From the NCBI RefSeq assembly GCF_002706795.1, contig NZ_CP017705.1, forward strand, positions 2,211,001 through 2,275,000: DNA of 64,000 nt. The letters run 5' to 3'. Both the position numbers and the translations under genes were made by a program. The DNA is from Brevibacillus laterosporus DSM 25 (GTDB taxonomy: Bacteria > Bacillota > Bacilli > Brevibacillales > Brevibacillaceae). How positions within the stretch are numbered: position 1 is the stretch's first letter; every line of letters starts with the position of its first letter. The notes beneath the pieces were generated by a model, which was not told the DNA's origin, did not search any database, and saw only the letters and a program-made list of their open reading frames with translations. Positions 51,759 through 60,615 of the stretch are shown here, piece by piece.

Positions 51759-52290
51759 GATTAATCACCCCATCTACATCAGTTTCTTTGCCCAGGCTTC
51801 TCTGTAAAGTTTTTAAAGCACGATGCAAGGTTGTATTTACTTTGCTTTCGCTCCATTGCAGGATTTCTGCGGTCTCACTCGGGGACAATCCTTTTATTCC
51901 GCGTAGGATCACAACCTCCCGATAGGATGGTTTTAATCGCTGCACAGCGGCATAGAGCATTTGATTTTCTTCCTGTTTGCCTACAATCTCTTCAGGTGTT
52001 TCGTCAGTTGATTTTATTTGTTTTAACCAGGTATCTGGTAGCCAACTCATATAGCGCTTCTTTCGTTCATGATCAATTGCTGTATTGCGTGCAATTGAAA
52101 AAAGCCAGGTTTTAGGTTGAGCTTTTCCTTCGTATTTTTCATAACCTCTCATAGCCTTCATGAAAACTTCCTGCACCAAATCTTCTACATCGCGGTTACG
52201 CGTATAGTAAACTAAAAATTTATATATATCGTCACTATAACGAACAAACCACTCCTCAATGTGTTCGCGCCTAGTCAATTTGTGTGACAC
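51748..52290 (-). CDS. ECF-type RNA polymerase sigma factor
   Basis: The 180-residue protein has region 2 (I-Y-K-F-L-V-Y-Y-T-R-N-R-D-V-E-D-L-V-Q-E-V-F, about 22-43, and K-T-W-L-F-S-I-A-R-N about 60-69) and region 4 (L-K-P-S-Y-R-E-V-V-I-L-R, and L-S-P-S-E-T-A-E-I-L-Q-W-S about 131-143). It lacks region 3, as ECF factors do. It resembles SigX/SigW-like factors, which respond to envelope stress, but the exact subgroup cannot be fixed. It overlaps its presumed membrane anti-sigma gene. A possible autoregulatory promoter lies 110 bases upstream. Confidence 0.88.
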   Translation of the reverse strand: MSHKLTRREHIEEWFVRYSDDIYKFLVYYTRNRDVEDLVQEVFMKAMRGYEKYEGKAQPKTWLFSIARNTAIDHERKKRYMSWLPDTWLKQIKSTDETPEEIVGKQEENQMLYAAVQRLKPSYREVVILRGIKGLSPSETAEILQWSESKVNTTLHRALKTLQRSLGKETDVDGVINRVI

Positions 52291-52399
52291 CTCTTTTTAA
52301 AGAATTACCCTCTGATAGTCTTGGAGTATATATAAAAAACAAGTCAGCTTCATCCTTACTAGCATGATTTGAAGCTCCAAAAAGCTGGGTAAGGAAATA

Positions 52400-52425
52400 G
52401 ACGAGACGATGATAGCTTTCTTACA
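52400..52425 (-). promoter_or_regulatory. ECF-like autoregulatory promoter
   Basis: Read on the minus strand: TGTAAG (52425-52420), 16 bases, CGTC (52403-52400). This fits the general Bacillus ECF pattern TGAAAC or TGTAAC, 16-17 bp, CGTA/CGAC/CGTC. It leaves a leader of about 110 bases. Confidence 0.45.
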
Positions 52426-52931
52426 CTTTTTTTGCGTTTCATATCATTTATTTTCTTATAAGTAGACAGCAAATGGGTATCCAGATTTTACATATAGGAA
52501 GAAATGCAACTTTTTGGGGGGATAGGGAGTCAATATTAGTAGCGAGTTAATTCAAAAAGTTTTTAACTTAGAGGGTTTGGTACAAGGTAAAATTGGTGTA
52601 CACTGATTAACAAAGGATCAGTTACCATAAAAGAATGCACTAGTTCGTTTACCGAAGTACTAATGATTCGCTACAAAACATTTTCCGGTAAGTAGTAATG
52701 TGACCGTTATCTCCTACGTACGGTAAAATTAGAATTGGTACGTAATGTATAGCAGGAAAGGTATAGCATAATTAAGGAATTAATAACTAGATGTAAAAAG
52801 TTCTAGTTATTTCAAAAATTTTGTTCACCTTTTTCCTGATATTCTGTTAACATAAGGATTATACAATATGTTTTAATGTGTCAACAGGAGATAACTGAAT
52901 ATTTCTATTTCCGATGAAGTGAGGGTTGCAC
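52426..52931. other. Long intergenic region between the divergent sigma-factor genes
   Basis: No gene was recognised in about 500 bp. It contains a perfect 9-bp inverted repeat, AATAACTAG (52782-52790) and CTAGTTATT (52803-52811), about 120 bases before the sigma-70 gene. A clear consensus promoter for that gene was not found. Confidence 0.5.
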
Positions 52932-53873
52932 ATGACCACTATGAGTCACACCTCTTTCCAAGATTGTGCCCGGCGTTGGCGTGAAGTCGAGAACGAATTA
53001 TCGATTGTTGTTCCTAAATCTTTACGGTCAGATACTTCCGCGTTATTGTTTTTGGAGGGCGTAGCAGCAACACCTATGTTGGATAAAGATGAAGAAATGC
53101 AATATTTGATTCAGTATCAGCGTGATGGTGATTTAGAAGCTCGCGAGGTTCTAGTACGTGCTTATCTTCGTTATGTCGTTAACACTGCACTTCGTCATTT
53201 AAAAAAGGGAATGCCGTTCCTTGATCTCATTCAAGAAGGAACAATTGGGTTATTTACTGCAATAGAAAAATTTGATATTACAAGAGGCGTCCGTTTATAT
53301 CACTACTCGCATTGGTGGATTTCACAAGCCATCACACGTGCTATCAGTGACAAAGGCCGTCTTATTCGTATACCTGTACACATGCATGAGCAAATACGTC
53401 TCTATCAAAAGAAAGTAATGCAATTAGCTCATTTGCTGAACCGCAATCCCGAACGACATGAGATTGCAAACTATTTAAATATTCCCTTGGAAAAAATGGA
53501 TACCATCGAGTATGCTCTTCGCATTAAAATGGAATCAATTGACGAGCAGCCCGTCGTACTCCACATGGAAGATGACGAAGAATTGCTAAGCTACGCCGAA
53601 ATTGTTGATGACAAAGAAAACTCATTAGAAGACTGGATTGAACGAGTTGATCTAAGAGACCGAGTCTTTGATGCTTTATCCGTATTAAGTCCACGTTCGC
53701 AAGAAATCATTGCGATGCGTTATGGACTGTATGATGATCAGGTTTATACGTTAGAGGAAGTAGGCAAGATGTTTGGTCTTACTCGCGAGCGTATACGTCA
53801 AATTGAAGCGACTACGATTGAGAGATTGCGCAAACAGAAGTGTTCACGCAATTTGATGGAGTACCTTTCCTAA
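52932..53873 (+). CDS. Sigma-70 family RNA polymerase sigma factor (SigA-like, non-primary)
   Basis: The 313-residue protein resembles the core of SigA without the N-terminal region 1.1: region 2 (L-R-Y-V-V-N-T-A-L-R, F-L-D-L-I-Q-E-G-T-I-G-L-F, then W-W-I-S-Q-A-I-T-R-A-I with I-R-I-P-V-H-M-H), region 3, and region 4 (L-S-P-R-S-Q-E-I-I-A-M-R-Y-G-L and L-T-R-E-R-I-R-Q-I-E). The promoter-reading residues of region 4 are close to SigA, but the 2.3/2.4 segment (R-G-V-R-L-Y-H-Y-S-H-W-W) differs from the usual K-F-S-T-Y-A-T-W-W, so altered -10 recognition is possible. ATG 52932 has AAGTGAGGG upstream; TTG 52926 is less likely. Confidence 0.9.
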   Translation: MTTMSHTSFQDCARRWREVENELSIVVPKSLRSDTSALLFLEGVAATPMLDKDEEMQYLIQYQRDGDLEAREVLVRAYLRYVVNTALRHLKKGMPFLDLIQEGTIGLFTAIEKFDITRGVRLYHYSHWWISQAITRAISDKGRLIRIPVHMHEQIRLYQKKVMQLAHLLNRNPERHEIANYLNIPLEKMDTIEYALRIKMESIDEQPVVLHMEDDEELLSYAEIVDDKENSLEDWIERVDLRDRVFDALSVLSPRSQEIIAMRYGLYDDQVYTLEEVGKMFGLTRERIRQIEATTIERLRKQKCSRNLMEYLS

Positions 53874-53922
53874 GGTATGTAAAAAGAAGATCATTCATTC
53901 ATTGTCCCCATAATTGGAGGTC

Positions 53923-53964
53923 AAAGGAGCTACATGCTAAGAAGCATGATCATGCTCCTTTTTA
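53923..53964 (+). terminator. Terminator after the SigA-like gene
   Basis: AAAGGAGC (53923-53930) pairs with GCTCCTTT (53954-53961), with an inner CATGC/GCATG stem, and then TTTA. In the rest of the gap to 54231 I see only AT-rich DNA. Confidence 0.82.
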
Positions 53965-54230
53965 TTGTCTATTTTTCTTATGTCTGTGTAACTCTTCCTA
54001 CATTTAAAATAAACTGAAGATTCTATATAATTAACATGATTACCATAGAGGTTTGTCTAATAATAGGAAGGCCTTATACTATTCATATGAGGAAAGTAAA
54101 TAAGTGAGTAGGCAGTAACCATTTTTTACTTGGAAAGCGGGAAAACTACACTTTAAAAAGGAATCTCCACTTCTGAAAACTTATTTTTGTCAAGTAGCTA
54201 TGGTAAAATAACTATAAGGGAGTGATAAAG

Positions 54231-54548
54231 ATGAGTGACCACCAATTGTGCCCAAAGCTTGAGACTGCTTTTGAATTGTTGGGGAAACGCTGGACGGGAT
54301 TAATTATTTGTGTGTTGATGACAGGGCCTAAGCGCTTTAAAGATATATCTGAAGTCATACCTGGTATGAGTGATAGGATGTTGGCGGAAAGATTTAAGGA
54401 GTTAGAACTTGCTGGTGTTTTGACGCGGAATGTCTATCCTGAAACCCCTGTACGTATTGAATACGAGTTAACAGATAAAGGCAGAGGGTTAAAAACCGTC
54501 ATGGATGCTGTGCAAACTTGGGCCGAATCCTGGGTACATTCTAAATAG
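54231..54548 (+). CDS. HxlR-family transcriptional regulator
   Basis: HxlR-type winged-helix regulators (HxlR, YodB, CatR, HypR) respond to aldehydes, quinones or disulfide stress. The 105-residue protein has C-P-K-L-E-T-A-F-E-L-L-G-K-R-W-T (about 7-22), K-R-F-K-D-I-S (about 36-42), the recognition helix M-S-D-R-M-L-A-E-R-F-K-E-L-E (about 49-62) and R-I-E-Y-E-L-T-D-K-G. Its Cys7 is in the position of the redox-sensing cysteine of YodB. ATG 54231 follows AAGGGAG. No target gene is adjacent, so its regulon is unknown. Confidence 0.9.
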   Translation: MSDHQLCPKLETAFELLGKRWTGLIICVLMTGPKRFKDISEVIPGMSDRMLAERFKELELAGVLTRNVYPETPVRIEYELTDKGRGLKTVMDAVQTWAESWVHSK

Positions 54549-54562
54549 GGACTGAATGGAGG

Positions 54563-54588
54563 ACTCCTGCCTCATGCGCGGGAGTTTT
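54563..54588 (+). terminator. Terminator after the HxlR gene
   Basis: ACTCC-t-GC (54563-54570) pairs with GC-g-GGAGT (ending 54585), followed by TTTGTT. Confidence 0.7.
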
Positions 54589-54767
54589 GTTGTGCATGAA
54601 TAGCTAATTGATTGGATCAAAGTTGCGTAAACAAGAGAAATACTTTGGTGCAATCAATTACCTACAGTCAAACAACAGTAACCCAGAATGTGCAAAAACA
54701 AGAGAATGTGTACTGAGCACACGAGGCACACTGAAACAAAAGAAGAGGACATGCAAGGAGGACGAGT

Positions 54768-55646
54768 ATGAGCGACTATTTGGTAAGAGCAACAGGTTTT
54801 AATGGTAATGTTCGAGCATTTGCTGCCCGGACGACCGGAATTGTAGAGGATATTAGAAAACGGCACGGTATGCTGAATACTGCTAGTGCAGCTTTAGGGC
54901 GCACGCTTACAGTGACCGCTATGATGGGTGCTATGCTTAAAGGGGACGAACGTATTTCGGTCAAGATTAATGGCGGTGGTCCGATTGGTGGTATCTTTGC
55001 TGAGGCCAATGCCCATGGCGAATTGCGTGCGTATGTAACAAATCCACAAGTCCATTTTGAGTTAAATGAACTTGGCAAACTAGACGTTCGACGAGCAGTG
55101 GGTACAGATGGTTTTTTATATGTAACGAAGGATTTAGGTCTTCGAGAACCGTATCAAGGTAGTGTACCGATTGTATCTGGTGAGATCGGAGAAGATTTTA
55201 GTTATTATTTTGTGGTATCAGAGCAGACTCCTTCAGCTGTTGCAGTAGGTGTATTGGTCAATCCTGAGGATCATTCCATTTTTGGATCAGGTGGATTTAT
55301 TTTGCAATTACTTCCAGGTACTCCTGAAGAGGATATTGCGAAAATTGAAGAGAAAATTAGTAAATTGCCGCAGGTATCACGATTAATTGCAGAAGGCATT
55401 ACGCCGGAAGAATTGATAGCTAAGGTTTTGGATAATCCTACTATTCATAGCAAGCTCGATCTTACCTTTAACTGTGGTTGCTCAGCCGAAAAAGTGGGCA
55501 ATACATTAGCAAGCTTAGGTAAGGCAGAATTAATGAGCATGCAAAGAGAAGAGGGCGGAGCAGAGGTTCACTGCCATTTCTGTAATGAACTTTACCAGTT
55601 TGACCAGGATGATTTGCAGGAAATCATTAATGATTTGGATAAATAA
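54768..55646 (+). CDS. hslO: Hsp33 redox-regulated chaperonin
   Basis: Hsp33 is a holdase switched on by oxidation of its zinc-bound cysteines. The 292-residue protein has the Hsp33 core (N-G-N-V-R-A-F-A-A-R-T-T near the start; G-G-G-P-I-G-G-I) and the C-terminal zinc site C-G-C (about 237-239) and C-H-F-C (about 268-271). ATG 54768 follows AAGGAGGACG. In B. subtilis hslO directly follows coaX; this gene marks the return to the core order after the accessory region. Confidence 0.96.
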   Translation: MSDYLVRATGFNGNVRAFAARTTGIVEDIRKRHGMLNTASAALGRTLTVTAMMGAMLKGDERISVKINGGGPIGGIFAEANAHGELRAYVTNPQVHFELNELGKLDVRRAVGTDGFLYVTKDLGLREPYQGSVPIVSGEIGEDFSYYFVVSEQTPSAVAVGVLVNPEDHSIFGSGGFILQLLPGTPEEDIAKIEEKISKLPQVSRLIAEGITPEELIAKVLDNPTIHSKLDLTFNCGCSAEKVGNTLASLGKAELMSMQREEGGAEVHCHFCNELYQFDQDDLQEIINDLDK

Positions 55647-55660
55647 AGATTAAGAGACAA

Positions 55661-55725
55661 AACGGTGGAGACTAGAGCATGAGACATGTGCGATTGCTAA
55701 CGACACGTCAACTACCGTTTTTTTC
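55661..55725 (+). terminator. Terminator after hslO
   Basis: AACGGT (55661-55666) pairs with ACCGTT (55714-55719) around an imperfect stem, followed by TTTTTTC. Confidence 0.75.
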
Positions 55726-55768
55726 TTGCCCTAATATTATAGAATTTCAATGAAATGGAGAGAAATGG

Positions 55769-56662
55769 ATGCGTAACGTTCGGTTTTTGTGGAGCTTGAT
55801 TGGTGCGCTCATCTTATTGTTAGCTGTCGTATCGGGTGCTTGGTACAAAGGAGCAGGTTTAGCAGCAGTAGCTAAGGTGGGAGACGAAACCGTTACAGAG
55901 CAAGCGCTAATCTCACAGTTAAAAGAGCGCTATGGAAAGCAGATGTTGGATCGTATGATCGACCACCAACTAGTCTTCCAAGAAGCAAGTCGTCTGCAAA
56001 TTACTGTTTCTGATCAGCGAGTTCAGGAAGAGATTCAGAGGATAAGAAGTCATTTCCCACATGAGGGTGATATCCCTAGTGAGGTGCAGGATCGATTAGG
56101 ACAGACTCCAGCTCAAATGGAGCAGGAAGTTCGTTATCAATTGCTGTTGAAAAAGCTGGCTTCAAAGAATGTGACAATCAGTGATGATGAGCTACGAGCT
56201 TATTTTCAGCAACACCAACCAGATTATATTCAACCAACCACCGTACATCTTTATCGATTGTTAGTAAAAACAGAACAAGAAGCTCAAGATTTATTTCAAG
56301 AGCTGTCAAAGGGAGCAGATTTTGTTGCGTTAGCCAAAGAACGATCTGTAGATGCTCAAACAGCTTCAAGTGGTGGAGATATGGGGATCATTTTATTAAA
56401 GGAAGATTCTTTAACAGAAAATGAACAGTTCGCTCTTCAGGATATGAAAATAAATGAAGTATCTGCTCCTATTCCGGTTGAAGACGGCTATGCACTATTG
56501 CGTATAACAGAGCGGAAGGAAGAAGTGATCCCAACTTTTGAGCAATCGAAGGAAAAAGTTTTTGAAGATATGGCTATCGCCAAAGCCGAGTCGTTTGATG
56601 AAATTTTAAATCGTTTACGTAAGACCACCAAAGTAGAAGTGAAGGAGCTAACATATCGTTGA
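55769..56662 (+). CDS. Parvulin-type peptidylprolyl isomerase, membrane-anchored (YacD-like)
   Basis: The 297-residue protein has one N-terminal membrane helix (about 7-27), a SurA_N-like helical domain (L-K-E-R-Y-G-K-Q-M-L-D, I-D-H-Q-L-V-F) and a parvulin domain at about 150-250 (H-L-Y-R-L-L-V-K, G-A-D-F-V-A-L-A-K-E and E-D-G-Y-A-L-L-R). No lipobox cysteine is present, so it is anchored by the helix. It sits between hslO and cysK, as yacD in B. subtilis. Its client proteins are unknown. Confidence 0.9.
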   Translation: MRNVRFLWSLIGALILLLAVVSGAWYKGAGLAAVAKVGDETVTEQALISQLKERYGKQMLDRMIDHQLVFQEASRLQITVSDQRVQEEIQRIRSHFPHEGDIPSEVQDRLGQTPAQMEQEVRYQLLLKKLASKNVTISDDELRAYFQQHQPDYIQPTTVHLYRLLVKTEQEAQDLFQELSKGADFVALAKERSVDAQTASSGGDMGIILLKEDSLTENEQFALQDMKINEVSAPIPVEDGYALLRITERKEEVIPTFEQSKEKVFEDMAIAKAESFDEILNRLRKTTKVEVKELTYR

Positions 56663-56688
56663 CGCTAATGAATATGATTTGTTATAAT
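56659..56688 (+). promoter_or_regulatory. Promoter of cysK
   Basis: TTGACG (56659-56664, overlapping the upstream stop codon), 18-bp spacer, TATAAT (56683-56688). In B. subtilis cysK is controlled by CymR; I could not confirm a CymR site here. Confidence 0.7.
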
Positions 56689-56739
56689 ACCTACAAATCC
56701 TAGCAAATTACTCGGTGATTATTTGAGGGGGACAAAAAC

Positions 56740-57672
56740 ATGCGGGTTGCACAATCTATTACAGAACTGATTGGAAATACGCCATTAGTCAAACTCAATC
56801 GTGTCGTAACGGAAGACATGGCTGATATCTATTTAAAGTTGGAGTTCTTTAACCCCGGAAGTAGTGTGAAAGATCGTATCGCACTTTCTATGATTGAAAC
56901 AGCCGAAGCGGAAGGTAAATTGAAGCTTGGCGATACCATAATTGAACCAACCAGCGGTAACACAGGGATTGGATTAGCAATGGTGGCTGCGGCAAAGGGA
57001 TATCGTGCTATCTTGGTTATGCCAGATACAATGAGTATTGAAAGACGTAATTTGCTACGTGCGTATGGAGCGGAACTAATCTTGACCCCAGGAGCGGAAG
57101 GAATGGGCGGAGCGATTCGTAAGGCAGAAGAACTTGCTCGCGAGAACTCAGACTATTTTATCCCGCAACAATTTAATAATACAGCCAATCCTAAGGTACA
57201 TCGAGAAACTACAGCAAAAGAGTTGCTTGAGCAAGGAAAAGAGATTGGTGGTATTGACGCTTTTATTGCTGGTATTGGTACAGGCGGAACGATTACAGGC
57301 GTGGGCCAAGTGCTAAAAGAAGAATACCCAGAGGTAAAAATTTACGGGGTAGAACCTCAGGCTTCACCGGTCTTGTCTGGAGGAAAACCAGGTCCTCATA
57401 AGATTCAGGGAATTGGTGCTGGATTCGTACCCGAGATTTTGGATACGTCTATTTATGATGAAATTCTTCCTATTGAAAACGAGGCTGCTTTTGAAACAGC
57501 TCGTCGTGTAGCTAAGGAAGAAGGAATCTTAGGTGGAATTTCTTCAGGTGCGGCTATTGCAGCGGCTCTCGATATAGCAAGTCGTTTAGGTAAAGGGAAA
57601 AAAGTAGTGGTTATTATTCCTAGTAATGGAGAACGCTATTTATCTACGCCACTTTATCATTTTGAAGATTAA
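56740..57672 (+). CDS. cysK: Cysteine synthase A (O-acetylserine sulfhydrylase)
   Basis: CysK makes cysteine from O-acetylserine and sulfide with PLP. The 310-residue protein has [10 protein letters not shown] (PLP lysine about residue 44), the substrate loop E-P-T-S-G-N-T-G-I (about 69-77), the phosphate-binding G-I-G-T-G-G-T (about 177-183) and S-S-G-A-A (about 268-272). ATG 56740 follows GAGGGGG. In B. subtilis the next gene would be pabB; here it is missing. Confidence 0.96.
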   Translation: MRVAQSITELIGNTPLVKLNRVVTEDMADIYLKLEFFNPGSSVKDRIALSMIETAEAEGKLKLGDTIIEPTSGNTGIGLAMVAAAKGYRAILVMPDTMSIERRNLLRAYGAELILTPGAEGMGGAIRKAEELARENSDYFIPQQFNNTANPKVHRETTAKELLEQGKEIGGIDAFIAGIGTGGTITGVGQVLKEEYPEVKIYGVEPQASPVLSGGKPGPHKIQGIGAGFVPEILDTSIYDEILPIENEAAFETARRVAKEEGILGGISSGAAIAAALDIASRLGKGKKVVVIIPSNGERYLSTPLYHFED

Positions 57673-57708
57673 TAGTGGTTTGGCTTTTTTATAAGGAATA
57701 ATCGAATG

Positions 57709-57745
57709 GAAGTGGCTCGGCACGATGCTGGGACCACTTCTTTTT
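57709..57745 (+). terminator. Terminator after cysK
   Basis: GAAGTGG (57709-57715) pairs with CCACTTC (57734-57740), then five T. From here to 58010 no gene was recognised. Confidence 0.82.
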
Positions 57746-58010
57746 GTCGTTCTCCGTGTGGAAAGAGTGAAATTGCATGATGCCCTTTTCTTTCTGTGAC
57801 AAGGAATGAGGGATTATGTAGCGACGTGTATGAAGCAGCTACTGAGCCTGAAGATCCGGTTATCTAAGCTATGAAATCAATTAATTTTTTGAATTAATCT
57901 TACAAAAGCTTCCAAATGATGACTTACAGCTATCAGATCTGTATGTTATGATAGATCAAGACCTGTTGCTTTTGACCATTTAAATTCTTACGTCAGAAGC
58001 GGGTGACGAG

Positions 58011-58106
58011 TTGTTGAAAAAGGCGGAGGCCTTATGGAAAGCAGTTGAGCTGAGTGAAGAATTCGAGAACGAGAGGCTGAAGAGCCGAGAGGAGAGCCGA
58101 GTATGA
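58011..58106 (+). pseudogene. Possible 3' remnant of pabB
   Basis: A 31-codon frame ([18 protein letters not shown]...) ends with TGA 58104-58106, which overlaps the pabA start codon in ATGA fashion, exactly as a pabB 3' end would. The residues resemble the closing helix of TrpE/PabB proteins (K-A-x-A-L-x-x-A-I-E). The rest of the gene would have had to lie in 57746-58010, where no open frame survives. The identification rests on position and a short match. Confidence 0.4.
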
Positions 58107-58693
58107 TCATTATGATTGATAACTATGATTCCTTTACGTACAACCTAGTACAATTTGTTGGAGAGTTGGGTGAGGAGTTACGGGTATTTCGTAACGATAA
58201 AATCACGCTAGAAGAAATCGAAAACATGAAGCCAGACTACCTGATGATTTCTCCAGGTCCTTGCACACCCAATGAAGCTGGAATTAGTATGGATGTCGTC
58301 CGTCATTTTGCGGGTAAGGTTCCGATTTTTGGTGTATGCCTCGGACATCAATCAATTGGCCAAGTATTTGGTGGGAAAATAGTCCGGGCAGACCGGCTTA
58401 TGCATGGCAAAACATCGGAGGTATTACATGATGGCAAAACTATTTTTGCATCAATACCTTCACCATTCCAAGCTGCCCGTTATCATTCGTTAGTGATCCA
58501 GGAAGAATCAATTCCAGAAGAAATAGAGATTACAGCACGAACGCCTGAAGGTGAAATAATGGCCATTCGTCATAGGGAGCTACCTATCGAAGGGGTTCAA
58601 TTTCATCCCGAATCAATCATTACCCAATACGGAAAACAAATGTTGAAAAACTTTTTGACGGCTTATGCAAAAGAGATTCAACCTATCAAATAA
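58103..58693 (+). CDS. pabA: Aminodeoxychorismate/anthranilate synthase glutamine amidotransferase subunit
   Basis: PabA supplies ammonia from glutamine to PabB (and in Bacillus also to TrpE). The 196-residue class I amidotransferase has [10 protein letters not shown] (about 6-15), the catalytic nucleophile in G-V-C-L-G-H-Q-S (Cys about 79) and H-P-E-S (about 169-172). GAGAGGAG lies 7 bases before ATG 58103. With no intact pabB in this operon, it must pair with a synthase encoded elsewhere. Confidence 0.94.
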   Translation: MIIMIDNYDSFTYNLVQFVGELGEELRVFRNDKITLEEIENMKPDYLMISPGPCTPNEAGISMDVVRHFAGKVPIFGVCLGHQSIGQVFGGKIVRADRLMHGKTSEVLHDGKTIFASIPSPFQAARYHSLVIQEESIPEEIEITARTPEGEIMAIRHRELPIEGVQFHPESIITQYGKQMLKNFLTAYAKEIQPIK

Positions 58694-58710
58694 CGAAACA
58701 TTACTTCAAA

Positions 58711-58743
58711 GCCACTTGCAAAAATGATTGCAGGTGGTTTTTT
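58711..58743 (+). terminator. Terminator-like hairpin after pabA
   Basis: GCCAC-t-TGCAA (58711-58721) pairs with TTGCA-g-GTGGT (58728-58738), followed by six T. It separates pabA from pabC. Confidence 0.82.
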
Positions 58744-58863
58744 CAAAAGTGGAATAAACCAAAGTCACGACAGGAGAGTTTCGAGGAAAGTTTTAGTTAT
58801 GATACTATGATTTTATGTGCTGTAGAAGAGGGATAAACGTCTGATAGCTAGGAGATTAAGCGG

Positions 58864-59709
58864 ATGTGGGTGTTTGTTAATGATAACATTGTACCTGTTG
58901 AACAAGCAGTAGTTTCAGCCATGGATCATGGCTTTTTATATGGTATCGGTTTATTTGAAAGCGTTCGAATTTATCAAGGAAAACCGTGTTTTTGGGATGA
59001 GCATATGTTGCGTCTGGAACAAGGAATGACTGCCTTATGTATTCGTCACAAGTGGGATCGTAGTGAGATATATCGTGCTGTGCAGGCTACTCTAAAGAAG
59101 AATAAGCTAGAGGATGCTTATGTACGAATTAGTATTACTGGGGGAGAAGAGGGTGTTGGTTTGCATAGCGGTGTATATGAGCAGCCATCGCTTTATATTT
59201 TTGTCAAATCAGTAACGCCAATCGCACAGCCTCCTATTGCCAAAAGATTGAAAGTAATTTCCTTTCCAAGGCAGACTCAGGAAGGAAACCAGCGTTTTAA
59301 GTCTCACAATTATTTAAATTGCGCTCTGGGTAAACAAGAAATAGGAGAGGCAGCGGATATAGAAGGTCTATTTTTAACAAAAGAAGGTCATATCTGTGAA
59401 GGAGTCGTAAGTAATGTTTTTTGGGTGAAGGACAATAAGATATATACGCCTTCCGTGGATACTAATCTGTTAGCGGGAATTACCCGGGATGCTGTCATTA
59501 CTATTGCGCATGCAGGTGGTCTAAACGTGGAGGAAGGTCTTTATCCCCTTGAGGATTTATTAACAGCAGATGAAGTGTTCGTAACGAACTCAATTCAAGA
59601 GCTTGTTCCGGTGTCGATTGTAGAGAATATAGAAATTCCATACGTTTATGGAAAGGTGACACGAAAGTTGCACGAAGCCTACAGGCGATTGGTAGAATTG
59701 TCCAACTGA
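58864..59709 (+). CDS. pabC: 4-amino-4-deoxychorismate lyase
   Basis: PabC is a PLP enzyme that splits aminodeoxychorismate into p-aminobenzoate and pyruvate. The 281-residue fold-type IV protein has A-M-D-H-G-F-L-Y-G-I-G-L-F-E (about 20-33), the PLP lysine in K-S-H-N-Y-L (about 147-152) and E-G-V-V-S-N-V-F-W (about 180-188). It could also be read as a branched-chain or D-amino acid aminotransferase, but the folate operon context supports PabC. ATG 58864 starts at AGCGGATG; the ribosome binding site (TAGGAG) is moderate. Confidence 0.92.
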   Translation: MWVFVNDNIVPVEQAVVSAMDHGFLYGIGLFESVRIYQGKPCFWDEHMLRLEQGMTALCIRHKWDRSEIYRAVQATLKKNKLEDAYVRISITGGEEGVGLHSGVYEQPSLYIFVKSVTPIAQPPIAKRLKVISFPRQTQEGNQRFKSHNYLNCALGKQEIGEAADIEGLFLTKEGHICEGVVSNVFWVKDNKIYTPSVDTNLLAGITRDAVITIAHAGGLNVEEGLYPLEDLLTADEVFVTNSIQELVPVSIVENIEIPYVYGKVTRKLHEAYRRLVELSN

Positions 59710-59751
59710 TTGTGTTATGCTTTCCACATTATAAAAAGGAGTTCGAAAAAG

Positions 59752-60615
59752 ATGAAACATGATCATGAGCGTCCTCTGACTAAATTTACATCACTATCAT
59801 GTGGTACATATAATCTTCCGCTACACGAAAGAACTTTAATTATGGGAATCCTTAACGTCACTCCTGACTCTTTTTCGGATGGAGGACATTACAATCAGCT
59901 GGATGCCGCTATGCGCCATGCTGAGAGGCTTGTGAAGGATGGGGCGGATATCATCGATGTAGGGGGAGAGTCGACACGGCCAGGTTCTCAGCTTGTTAGT
60001 GCGGAACAAGAATTAGAGCGAATCATTCCGATTATCGAGCGCCTCTCCCGCGATATAGATGTACCGATCTCTGTTGATACCTATAAAGCCCGGGTTGCCG
60101 ACGAAGCGTTGCGGGCAGGAGCCCATATTATTAATGATGTGTGGGGGGCGAAAAAAGACTCCGAAATGGCTGCTGTAGCTGCTAAATGGAATGTGCCGAT
60201 TATCTTGATGCACAATCGAGAGCAGATGGAGTACCAGGATTTCTTCCTCGACTATATAGAGGATTTACAGGAATCTATCCAGCTAGCTTTAGCAGCAGGT
60301 GTTTCAGAAGAGATGATCGTGCTGGACCCAGGCATTGGTTTTGCTAAAACATTGCAACAAAACCTAGAGGCCATGCGGCGGTTGGACGATTTAGTGGCTC
60401 TTGGCTACCCTGTTTTACTAGGAACCTCACGGAAGTCCATGATTGGTAAGGTTCTTGATTTACCTGTGGAAGAACGTTTAGAGGGTACAATAGCTACGGT
60501 AGCACTAGGTATTGAAAAAGGTTGTCATATCATGCGTGTGCACGATGTTAAAGCCATAAAACGAACAGCAACGATGATGGATGCTATGAAAAAAGGGGCA
60601 CGTTACAATGGATAA
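59752..60615 (+). CDS. folP: Dihydropteroate synthase
   Basis: FolP joins p-aminobenzoate to the pterin pyrophosphate and is the sulfonamide target. The 287-residue protein has I-L-N-V-T-P-D-S-F-S-D-G-G (about 32-44), D-V-G-G-E-S-T-R-P-G (about 70-79) and G-T-S-R-K-S-M-I (about 223-230). ATG 59752 follows AAAAGGAG; the frame extended upstream to 59710 begins right at the end of pabC and is not used. It overlaps folB by 8 bases. Confidence 0.95.
   Translation: MKHDHERPLTKFTSLSCGTYNLPLHERTLIMGILNVTPDSFSDGGHYNQLDAAMRHAERLVKDGADIIDVGGESTRPGSQLVSAEQELERIIPIIERLSRDIDVPISVDTYKARVADEALRAGAHIINDVWGAKKDSEMAAVAAKWNVPIILMHNREQMEYQDFFLDYIEDLQESIQLALAAGVSEEMIVLDPGIGFAKTLQQNLEAMRRLDDLVALGYPVLLGTSRKSMIGKVLDLPVEERLEGTIATVALGIEKGCHIMRVHDVKAIKRTATMMDAMKKGARYNG

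Noticed and set aside
57746..58010. T-box or folate riboswitch before pabA
   Set aside because: The T-box core and the conserved folate riboswitch elements were not found; the segment looks like decayed coding DNA.
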